Of a DNA stretch of 64,000 nucleotides, positions 52,567 to 62,236 are shown one piece after another. Source of the stretch: Chondrus crispus (taxonomy: Eukaryota; Rhodophyta; Florideophyceae; Gigartinales; Gigartinaceae); the NCBI RefSeq assembly GCF_000350225.1, contig NW_005178943.1, positions 103,301 to 167,300 on the forward strand, read 5' to 3'. Both the position numbers and the translations under genes were made by a program. The notes beneath the pieces are model-generated. The model did not search any database. It was not told the origin of the DNA and saw only the letters and a list, made by a program, of their open reading frames with translations. The stretch's first letter is position 1. Every line of letters begins with the position of its first letter.

Positions 52567-53876
52567 ACAGTGGAAAAGGGTCTGTCTTGGTCGTAACAAT
52601 CACGGGGCTGGCAAATCATGTACACCACGTCAGCGTTCTTTCGTACGTGGCGAATCCACTGCGAGAGCACGAAATGCCGGGATGCAAACCAGTTTGCTTT
52701 GGACATCTTAATGGGCGGCCACTACATGGCCGTTGAAAACAAGGGCCTCCCATCAGCACAGTAACGATGTGGGGCGCGGGGTTATGTGGCAAGAAATGTT
52801 TATTTTTATGAATGGGCTGCAATTTTTGGAGCTTCACTCCCTGCCGCGCGCACCTTGGCCGCATCTTACTTATTGCGAATTTCTTGAGGACTCGTTCTTG
52901 GGGAAAAACATCAAAGGTCGGTGGAACGCACAGAGGCACGCGAAAAAAAAAAAAAAAAAAAGAGAGAAAATCCATTCAGGGTCTTGCTCTTGAAGGCGGG
53001 GCAGTATCAAGTTGATAGATACTATCAACGGAGTGGCAGAAATGCGGCGAGATTTACTGCTTACATCCGTGTCCATTTTCTCGAATGCCAAGTCTTATCA
53101 AAACTTAATTTTCTCCATTTGTACATTGCTGGAGGGCCACCAATGCCACTTGGACGGGGCTACTGTACTCGCCGTTGACCCTGAGCGTACTGTAGGTCTT
53201 GTGTGTATGAACTGTGTTGTTTCATCAACCCCTTGTTCGTCCGACTGACTCGACTTTCTACTGTCACGGCACGTTTCCGTGGCAAGCTGCTGGCAGCTCT
53301 GGCACCAGAGCTGGTGTTATGCCAAACGAAACTTAGCTTTAAGATGGTTCTTTCAAAAACAGGGCGCTATCATGATGCGCATGCCTGTGAAGGTTGAATG
53401 GCGTCAGCAACCGACTTCTCCGAATGCAGACGAACCCCGCTATTTTTGTTGAGTACATATGCACGGATAGGACTGAGACCAGCTGATATCGTCGAGTGAA
53501 TGTACGCACCAACTACTCCAAAATACACACTATTAAGTCACATTCGTTCGAAATTGAGTCGAGAGATATGTACTATCCACCAGCATCCCCATGCCTCTGG
53601 TACAGGCCTGTCTCTCGCTTCCGCTTCTCGAGAGGAACGTACAAGATGCATGAATCACTCACCTGAAGCCTTCCCTTGAGTCAACAAAAGACATGCAACA
53701 CTAGCAAAATCCCAACCTTGCTTACTGCGTTGCATTTGTACCTGACCACATTTGCCGAACGAGACCAATTTGCCTTCTACTCTCAAAAGGACATTGTTAG
53801 CATGTGAGTGAAAGAGGGTAAGAAGTGCATGCTGTTGACAGCACCTGACATCAGGTCATTTTACAATATCACGTGT
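52567..53876. other. Intergenic, A19 run
   Basis: A run of 19 A is at 52943-52961. Short ORFs lack domains. It ends at the GlnRS stop. Confidence 0.5.
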
Positions 53877-56226
53877 CTACCTCGAATCCCGGAGCGAGAC
53901 TGTCATATTGAAAACAGGCTTTTTCGCAGTGGAATCGTTATCTACAGTGAAGTACCCAGTACGCTCAAACTGGAACGTCGTACGAACATCGCTCGACACT
54001 GCACTAGACTCAATTTTCGCCCCATCAACCACAACCTCCCCTTCCTCATTGAGATCCTCAAGCCATTCGTTGTTCAGAGACGACGGGTCTTCAGATTTGA
54101 ATAGCGTGCTGTATAATCGCGCTTCAAAGTCAACGCTATCCTCCCCAACCCAATGAAGAACTCCTTTCGGTTTGCTACATTTTTGGTAGTCAAACTCGCC
54201 CATTAATTCACATGGTTTCCCATTATCTCCTGTCACAACCTTAACAATTTTCACAGGGTAAGCGTAACGGAGCATCGCCGTTTTCCCGGGTGCCAACCCG
54301 TAGTAACCCTTACTGTCTTCCATTCTGAAATCCATCTCGTCAATATACAGCGTCCTTGACAATTTGATTTCCCGACTTCCCATTCCAGCATTCTTCGGGT
54401 GGTTGGCAACAGTAACTTTCTCCTCTCCTCTAAAATTGGTAATGATTAGTCGCAGCGGTCTCAAAACTGCCAGCACACGCTTTGCATTTGCGTCTAATTC
54501 GCTTCGTACCCAATATTCCAGGACGTGCATCCCGATGACGTTGGTTGCCCTCGAAATCCCAACTGCAGAGCAAAATCGATTTAAAGCAGCTGGAGGGTAC
54601 CCTCTGCGACGCATCCCAACAAGTGTTGGCATTCTGGGGTCGTCCCACCCTCTTACAATATTGTTTTCCACCAACTGTTTGAGCTTTCGCTTTGACATCA
54701 CAGTGTACTGCAAATTGAGACGGGCCGATTCCCATACGAACGGCCGATACAAATCCAGAGCCTCCAGTAACCAGTAGTACGAGTCGCGACGAATTTCAAA
54801 CTCTAATGTGCAAAGTGAGTGTGTAACCCATTCCAGTGAATCCACAATACAATGCGTGTAATCGTAAGAAGGATACACGCACCATTTGTCTCCGACGTGA
54901 GGATGAGGGGAATGCAATATTCGATATGCTACTGGATCACGCATGACCAGGTTAGCGCATTTCATGTCTATCTTCATACGCAAAGTTGCTTCGCCTTCCG
55001 CATACTTTCCCTTTCGCATGTCTGTGAATAGCCTCAAGTTCTCTTCCACAGAGCGGTTCCGATAAGGCGACTCGACTCCATCTTTGCGGTCACGAGAAAT
55101 TTCTTCTCCCGTCTGATGGCATACAAAAGCTTTACCGCGCTTGATCAATTCGACAGCTAGATCATACAATTGATCGAAATAATCCGAGCTGAATGTGATC
55201 TTGGCCGGTTCGTGGCCCAACCACTTCACCATCTCTTTTATGGCGTCGATATATTCAGTCTTCTCCACGGTTGGATTTGTGTCATCAAAGCGCAAAATGC
55301 ACTCTCCGCCCATTTTCTTTGCATAGCCAAAGTCAATGAACATAGCCTTTGCGTGTCCGACATGCAAGTGTCCATTTGGTTCTGGTGGGAATCGGCAAAT
55401 TATTTTCCCTCCAGTTGCTTGACGGTACTTTTCCATGAGCTCAGGGGTGTTCTCAGCACTTGCCATACCTCGGGCTTCGAATTTGCTGGGGATGCCTTCA
55501 AAAGGATCTCGCTCTTCCTCAATTTCAGGATCCTTTGCGGCTTTCGGTTTAACACGGGCCTGATGCAGAGAGACATTATGGTTTGGCGAGGTCCGCTTCC
55601 GTCTTCGGCCCGAGCAAAGCTGCAACTTTCTCTGTAATCAATGCGCTGACTGCTTTTCCCTCGGCAAAACGTAGGTTTTTCATAATGTCTCTCTGCATCA
55701 GGCCCGTGTTAAACCGATAGCGCTTTTCAACAAGTGCAGGTGTGTTCTCTTGAATCGCAGAGTCCACAGCTGCAGTAATTTCCTCTTCGGTGACAACGAC
55801 ACCAACACCAGCAGCCTCTTCAAACTCTGATTGATCAATGGTGACCCTCTCCTCATCGATTTTGACGACAGCATTGGGGACACCGTCTCCCAATTTCCGG
55901 TAGAACGAGACGAGCCACGCAGCAGCAGCCTCGACGTGCGGCGCTGCCCCTACACGGCCATCCGAAATGGAAGCAAAAAGCATGTGACGACCTTTGGCGC
56001 CAACCGTGTTGCCCAGTTTGGTAATCGCTGTGTATAGAAGGCCCGCCTTGGCCTCTTTGTTATTGGTCTCGGGTGTGATGCCGGCTTCATGGAAAGCCGA
56101 TATCATAGCCTTAAAGGTCTTCTCGCTTTCTGCAACCCGGGAGGAAAGTCGAGAATCGAGCCCGAAGGACTCAAGCTCTGCGATCCTGGAGGCGGCGGCA
56201 TCTTTCTTCTCGGATCCCGCCGGCAT
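53877..56226 (-). CDS. Glutaminyl-tRNA synthetase, frame broken by a 34-nt inverted insertion
   Basis: Charges tRNA-Gln in the cytosol. From ATG at 56226 the first frame (216 codons) gives the eukaryotic GlnRS N-terminal domains (ESEKTFKAMISAFHEAGI, KRYRFNTGLMQRDIMKNLRF) to TEADLAKP-stop. From about 55545 the second frame continues with KAAKDPEIEEERDPFEGIPS, the HIGH box FPPEPNGHLHVGHAKAMF, the KMSKS-type box VMSKRKLKQLVENN and the two anticodon-binding barrels to TAA at 53877. Between the frames lies a 34-nt insertion (55546-55579). Without it the sequence reads ADLAKPKAAKDPEIE in frame, giving 771 aa, the normal GlnRS length. As assembled, the protein would stop after the N-terminal domain. 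Assembly error, polymorphism or a recent mutation are all possible; the gene is essential unless a second copy exists. Confidence 0.9.
55544..55717. repeat. 37-bp perfect inverted repeat inside GlnRS
   Basis: 55544-55580 is the exact reverse complement of 55681-55717, separated by 100 bases. The downstream arm codes RFNTGLMQRDIM in GlnRS; the other arm contains the frame-breaking insertion, flanked by a short GGTTT repeat. Confidence 0.97.
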
Positions 56227-58745
56227 GATTATGCGTCGTTAGAATTCGCGCAGCTATTCGAGTAGTCGTGACAATCGCTGTTCGGATCTTAACACGTCGT
56301 TTGTTTGTCTGAAACAATGGCGCTATTTGAAGAACTCTAACGCTTCAGTCAGACCAGTTTGAGAGGAGACACAAAAGCCGTGGACTCTGACGACGACAAA
56401 AGAGAGTAGAAAAATTGACACGTGGAAGTTCGTGGGACCGGTCTAATGTACGGATGCGGCGGTCAAGTCGCCCTCGAGTAAACTTTACAGTAGGTTTTGA
56501 AGGCCATTTGGAGTGATCCTTCAGAATTCACGTCCAGCAAGGCATCGAGGGGCCTGACGTGAAATAGAGGTGTGCTAATGCCAGCAATACCAAACCGTAG
56601 CCGAGTCCTGGTGCCACACCGGGACTCGGCTACAGTTCGGTATTTTCGAGCATGCTAACATCACTAGAATCCAGCAATGACATCCATGTGCTGTACCAGC
56701 TCATGTTGCTTCAGTACAGGGCTGCAATGCTTTCTCCGCTTGCAACAAAAGCGCACAATTCGGACCTATTTACAACACAAAAGTCTATTTCACCTCTTGA
56801 TCACTTCAAAAATGCACCTGATCGCCCCCCTAAACGCAAAATGGCCCAAAGATGAAAGATCACCCGAACAATCTTCATGGAACACGTGGGAAGGTATCTC
56901 ATCTTTCCGTCCCAGAGTACGGGCCAACGAGCCGGGTCCAACACCAACACGCCTGTGCGTTTGTGGCAATCGAACAGTGTGTCTGAGCCGTGCCATCTTT
57001 CACGGTATGTTGGCATCTCTATCCGGTCGAGGTTCATTAATGCATTACCCAATTTGGTAGATGCATTTCACTCAAGCGGCAACGGGATGTCACAGATACA
57101 AAAACATGCAGCAGATGAGTCACGAAACCATGCCAGTGAGTCAACATGACTGAAGCAAAAGCATAACAAACATAACGAACAGTCTCATTTTTCTCCTCGT
57201 TACTCAATTCGTTCTCACAACGAAATGATTCAGGGAAAAGTGCTAAGCAGACGGTAGGAAATGATGCACGTTTGGGTACTATCAATGATGAACTTTGATA
57301 CAATTTGTTGTGGGCTCTCGGATTCCGGTCGTGTCCAACCGCCTGAGCAGTTTCTTGCAAAAAGTGTGTTCTACGCCCAAGGTTGAACGAAATATACCCA
57401 AGGATAGTTGCTTTCTTTATTTGTTTTAGAACATCTTGGTAGAATTATCCTTGACAGAATATGTATCTTCAAGAGTACGCCGCTACTCTTAAGCATGGAA
57501 GTCCGGGATTCATTACATGAAGACAGTCCACGGTGCGAAATAATCTCTTAAGTTGATTACTTCCGGCCTCTTTTCCAATTTTGTTTATCCTTCCTTTAAT
57601 AGTAGGTGAGCCCCCGACTTTTCCTCTAAGAACAGCCCAGAAAGCGCACATCTGCGTATCTCTGTGAGTTTTTCTTGCAGCTGCGCTATCAAGCATTTTC
57701 TTACTTGCCTACCGCCCCATCAAATTGAAGGGCATTATTTTTTTTACACGCAATCGATCATTTTGCGTGTGTGACTATGAGTACTTTTGTTTACAATGGC
57801 ACGCAAACTGTTGCTTCTTGAAGACGCCGTATGCTTTTCAGCAGCGTCTAATTGACGTCCTTCCTCCACAATTCACTCAACTAAATGAATACTCGCAGGG
57901 AACCACATCCTCAGAAGAAACGATAGGGAGTCGAGGATCCAATCGCGATTTATCTATCGCTTGATATCGACACTTTTCGACGCTCTGGCAATGCTTTGCT
58001 ATGCAGTATATTAAATCACATGAGTATACTGTACCACAGCAGATACGAGTCGCCTTGCGGCAGACCTTGGATGAATATCGTGTGACAGTCTACGAAGCAA
58101 GGGCATCTTCGACACAGTACATCGCGTTCTAAGTACAGTACCCTTAGGGTACTGCAGAAGCGAGACAATCTATACTTGACTAAGGCCACGAACACGTGAT
58201 AGAACTGATGTGTATAGTATTGAGACCACAGCGACGGTGTAGAAGGGAGAACTTTATAAGGGTAGGAGCCTGTACGACTGCCATCCGTACGGACTTCAGA
58301 CCACTGTGGTATATGGAATTAGAGCTGCTGTATCTGCGTGCGAGCTTGGGGGTATGAGTCCCCAACGATCTTGGGGTTTCAAGCGGGAATTTTCAAATTC
58401 AAATTTTCAATTTTCCATCGGAACCGACCACTTTCATCGACCCAATTTTTAACCTGGGCCAAAGTCCCCCAACAGGCTCTTCAGAAGGAAAATCTCTCCC
58501 GAACTCACGCCGCTACATGTTCTCTTCTCCTGTTTCTTACAAAACTGAGGCTTATATTTTCGTTCCGTTACAGGTCTACTGGGCTAGCTTTGTTCCAATC
58601 GTAGTATCTGGTGCCTTCCTCCCCAACGCTGAACGATTTCCAGTGATCTTCACTTCTCTCCTAGCACTCGCAGCGTCCTGGTGTTGAACCCACACTTCTG
58701 TTTGTTTGTCTCTGTGACGAAACGACAGTGTCATCATCTAAGTCA
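56227..58745. other. Divergent intergenic region between GlnRS and kinesin
   Basis: No gene supported in 2.5 kb. It holds the promoters of both genes, a strong hairpin (56586-56644) and one GTACCCTTAGGGTAC motif (58138-58152). The 57.0-58.0 kb part is AT-rich with chance ORFs. Confidence 0.5.
56586..56644. repeat. 28-bp inverted repeat with 3-nt loop (hairpin)
   Basis: Arms 56586-56613 and 56617-56644 around CCA differ at only three positions, each of which would be a wobble or transition difference. The inner 17 bp are GTAGCCGAGTCCTGGTG and its partner. No cloverleaf, so not a tRNA. Confidence 0.85.
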
Positions 58746-61400
58746 ATGCACAACCTTGGCAAGATGGACCAGATCAGGAAACCGCTGAGCGAGGTGTCCA
58801 ATAAGCAGGTCGACATACGCAGCTCTCAGACTCAAAAGCAAATTCTGAGCGCAAAACCGACTATCAAGAAGCCTTCCGAGGCCCCGAGCAAACGTTCCGA
58901 AAGGCCAAGTCGTCTTCCTCTGGTCCCAAGGAGGCACACGCAGACCGGCGTCCCGCCTAAGAAGCCGACACCCCCAGTTCCGAGTCGCAGCAGAGCGAAG
59001 CCAAAACGAATTGTAGCTGGTGCGCCACACAACAGAAGAGAAATTGGCTCGCAACCCGAACATCAGAGCGGTGCGATGACCCGACGAGCGACGACTTCTA
59101 TGAACTTTACAAGAGGGCGGATAGCTACCGTACCTGTTCGCAAGCCTTCTTCGGAGGAGGTCATGCGCCAAGCAGCTAACACACAGTGCCTTCGGGATAT
59201 TTCATTGAAGACCGACAAGCTCCTCGCGGGGCTCAGTTCCATCTCTTCTGATCAAGAAGCCACACAGATACCCAAATCTATTTGTGATGAGTTGGGAGGG
59301 ACGATTGAGATGCTTCAGAAGCAAATACAGTCGCTGCAAAGTGACAGAGATGCAAAGGTCATGGAACTCATGGAGGGTAAGTTCGAGACCAAGAGTGAGC
59401 TGCTCGAGGTGAACTCGAAGCTAAAGCAATCAGAATTTTTTGTCGACCAACAAAAAAACAAGGTCGCTGCTCTTGAGAAGGAGTTGGAGGAACTACGAGC
59501 CAAATATCAGACACTCGAGCGCGGAAAAGCTGAATCTGAAGACGGGGTGCAAGTAGCAAAAGGAACACTTGAAGCTCTGGAGAGGCATCTCGAAGAAGCA
59601 AATGGTTTGAAGTCAACACTTGAGGAGGACAAGAGGAAGTTGCAGATGGCAATCAAAGAGCAGAAGAACGCACAGGAAAGTATGCAAGACGAATCAAATA
59701 GACTCATTGCAAAGCTCAAGGAGCTCCAACGACGTCTAGAGGTGGCAGAATCCGAAATTTCATCTCAGGAAGCCAACATTCGCCGAATTCGAAGAGAAAA
59801 GGAAAGCGCTGAGTCTGAGCGAGATGATTTTGAGAGGGAGCTCGGAAAGAAAGCAAACTCACTCCAGGAGCAAATCGTGAAATACGAGGAGCTGGCTCGT
59901 GAGGCAGAGTCTCTCAAAAGCGGCCACGCCGCAGACAGACAAGTCGCCGAGGGCAAATTTGCGGAGTTGCAGAGAGAAGCCGCTTCACGTGTCGAGTCTC
60001 TAGAAAGAGACTTGCAAGAGTCGAAGGGGGTCGGCTCTCGCTTGCACTCAGAACTAGAAACCAAGAAACAAGAACTGCAGCGCCTTCGAGATGCGCTATC
60101 TCTCCAAGAGAGCAGCATTTCAACGTATAACAGCGAAAAGCTCGCTCTTGAAACTAAGATTACGTCTTTGCACGCCGAGATAGGCACAAAGACAGACGAT
60201 TACGCGAATTTGAGAGCGGAGTACAGAAAGCAAAGCAGCACAATTGAAATCCTTGAAACACAAGCACGCGAAGACGCTGCTATGCGACGAAAGTTGCACA
60301 ACGCGATACAAGAACTGAAAGGAAACATTCGTGTGTTTTGTAGAGTTCGACCGCTTCTCCCAAAAGAACTTGAGTGCCCTACCGCGTCAAAAGCTCTACA
60401 AATGTTTGAATATAAGGACAGAGGGCATGGGTTGGTTGCGAGGCCACCATCTGATGAGTCGAAGGGCAGTCTTTCCGAGTATCCGTTCAAATTCGATCGA
60501 GTGTTTGGGCCGCAGAGCGATCAAGCGTCCGTGTTTGAGGAGATATCACAGCTTGTACAGAGTGCGTTAGATGGTTACCGCGTGTGCATCTTTGCATACG
60601 GACAGACAGGTTCTGGAAAGACGCATACGATGCTCGGCGAAAGGGGGGCTGGAGATGCGCAACTGGGAATGGTTCCTCGATCAGTGCGCCAAGTCTTCCA
60701 GTCGGCGAAGGAGATGGAAAAGGATCAGTGGTCATTCAAACTCAAAGCCTCGTTCCTGGAGATCTACAACGAGTCTATTCGAGACCTTCTTGTAGACAAC
60801 TCGGGCTCTAATAAGTCAAAGAGCAAAGACGAACAGTTTAAAGTCATATTCAACCCTGAGACCAAGCTTTCCTCTGTTGGTGGCTTGACCATCATCGACG
60901 TGGAGAACGAGCTACAGGTGCAAAGATTGGTGGAGAAGTCCATGAAGAACCGGGCTACGGCCGCAACACATGCAAATGAAAGAAGTTCCCGCTCTCACTC
61001 TGTCTTCAGATTATACATCGAGGGGAGGAACGGCTGTACAGGACAAAAACTGAATGGTCTCCTAAACCTCGTAGACCTCGCAGGTTCAGAGAGACTCAAG
61101 CAGAGTAAGGCGGAGGGTGATCGGCTGAGGGAAACTAGGAATATCAACAAAAGCTTAACGTCTCTAGGACAGGTGATTGCGTCTCTGTCAAACAAGGACA
61201 AACACATCCCGTTCAGAAACTCAAAACTGACGCATCTGCTGCAGGACTCGCTCGGCGGAGATTGCAAGACTCTGATGTTCGTCAACGTTTCTCACGCGTC
61301 GGAGAGCTTCAACGAGTCTTTGTGTTCCTTGCGGTTTGCTTCGAAAGTAAACAGCTGCCATGTAGGCACGGCACGGCGATCCGCAAAGATAGAATTGTGA
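58746..61400 (+). CDS. Kinesin-14 (C-terminal motor) protein
   Basis: 884 aa, one exon, from ATG at 58746 (the preceding in-frame GTG is not used) to TGA. A basic, Pro-rich, disordered N-terminus (about 1-140, possible microtubule-binding tail) is followed by a long coiled coil (about 180-500, KSELLEVNSKLKQSEFFVDQ and onward). The kinesin-14 neck LHNAIQELKGNIRVFCRVRP lies at about 518-537 directly before the motor. Motor motifs are complete: P-loop GQTGSGKTHTM (about 619), switch I NERSSRSHSVF, switch II LVDLAGSERL (about 774) and HIPFRNSKLTHLLQDSLGGD. The neck-before-motor order predicts a minus-end-directed, dimeric motor acting in spindle assembly. Every nucleotide-binding motif is intact. 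Confidence 0.95.
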   Translation: MHNLGKMDQIRKPLSEVSNKQVDIRSSQTQKQILSAKPTIKKPSEAPSKRSERPSRLPLVPRRHTQTGVPPKKPTPPVPSRSRAKPKRIVAGAPHNRREIGSQPEHQSGAMTRRATTSMNFTRGRIATVPVRKPSSEEVMRQAANTQCLRDISLKTDKLLAGLSSISSDQEATQIPKSICDELGGTIEMLQKQIQSLQSDRDAKVMELMEGKFETKSELLEVNSKLKQSEFFVDQQKNKVAALEKELEELRAKYQTLERGKAESEDGVQVAKGTLEALERHLEEANGLKSTLEEDKRKLQMAIKEQKNAQESMQDESNRLIAKLKELQRRLEVAESEISSQEANIRRIRREKESAESERDDFERELGKKANSLQEQIVKYEELAREAESLKSGHAADRQVAEGKFAELQREAASRVESLERDLQESKGVGSRLHSELETKKQELQRLRDALSLQESSISTYNSEKLALETKITSLHAEIGTKTDDYANLRAEYRKQSSTIEILETQAREDAAMRRKLHNAIQELKGNIRVFCRVRPLLPKELECPTASKALQMFEYKDRGHGLVARPPSDESKGSLSEYPFKFDRVFGPQSDQASVFEEISQLVQSALDGYRVCIFAYGQTGSGKTHTMLGERGAGDAQLGMVPRSVRQVFQSAKEMEKDQWSFKLKASFLEIYNESIRDLLVDNSGSNKSKSKDEQFKVIFNPETKLSSVGGLTIIDVENELQVQRLVEKSMKNRATAATHANERSSRSHSVFRLYIEGRNGCTGQKLNGLLNLVDLAGSERLKQSKAEGDRLRETRNINKSLTSLGQVIASLSNKDKHIPFRNSKLTHLLQDSLGGDCKTLMFVNVSHASESFNESLCSLRFASKVNSCHVGTARRSAKIEL

Positions 61401-62236
61401 CGAGCTTCGGGGCAAGGCTACGACAAGAGTGAAAAAATAAATCCTGCTTTCCCGAATTGACGGTCTACCTTTTCTATGCAGTCCTCTTCTCTACAGTCAT
61501 GGGCCGCTCGAGAGACTTTTGCTCTTGAGAGCAGAGATCAGCCTGATAGGCCAAGCACACTTGTGCTCTCAGCCTGAGAGGCCGAGTACAAGTGCCGAGC
61601 ACTTGCAAATGGCCTCCGACTCAATCGCTGCTCTCTGCATCAACGTCCCGCGCGACACGTGTACCAATGCTGACGGTCCGCCGATCGGCTCTGGACCATT
61701 ACATATAACTGAAATCGTGATATTTCCCAACTAAAATTCATTTGTGGTGTACTTCAGGACCTGTTTTTTTTTTCAGCCTCATACTGTAGGGCCAACCGTT
61801 GCTCCCGTATCGCAGTGCACCGAATCGCCAGAGCTCAAACTTGTCCCGCAACTACCCTTCAAGGGTAAGTGTTGTGCCAGAACGACGAATCTTGACCATA
61901 AAGCATCTGTTATATATGGACACACCACAGCATCAAGCGACGAGCAGGACGATTTCAGCACGCTTCAAAAATGCGGAAGGCATCATTCCGCCCGTGGATA
62001 CACAATCAACTGGTAGCATTCTACGAAAAGCTTCCACTATCATATGCTGATAACCAGGTCGGGTGATTCAATCACGCCATTTTTAGTAAAGAGTTAAGTT
62101 AAACAAAAGAATAAACGTAGTATGCGTCACTCGAACCGCAATCTAGATAAAAGTTATTCAAAGCAAGGAATTCAAAGTCCATTCTGCACTGCGAACAGTT
62201 GACGCCGCGCGTGCTACACTAGTGTCATCTTCATTC
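61401..62236. other. Convergent 3' flanks, no gene seen
   Basis: A short imperfect tandem repeat (CAGCCTGATAGGCC / CAGCCTGAGAGGCC with CAAGCACA / GAGTACAA neighbours) lies near 61541-61606. Confidence 0.5.

Noticed and set aside
56597-56633. tRNA or other structured RNA gene
   Set aside because: A single long hairpin with a 3-nt loop; no cloverleaf or anticodon arm.
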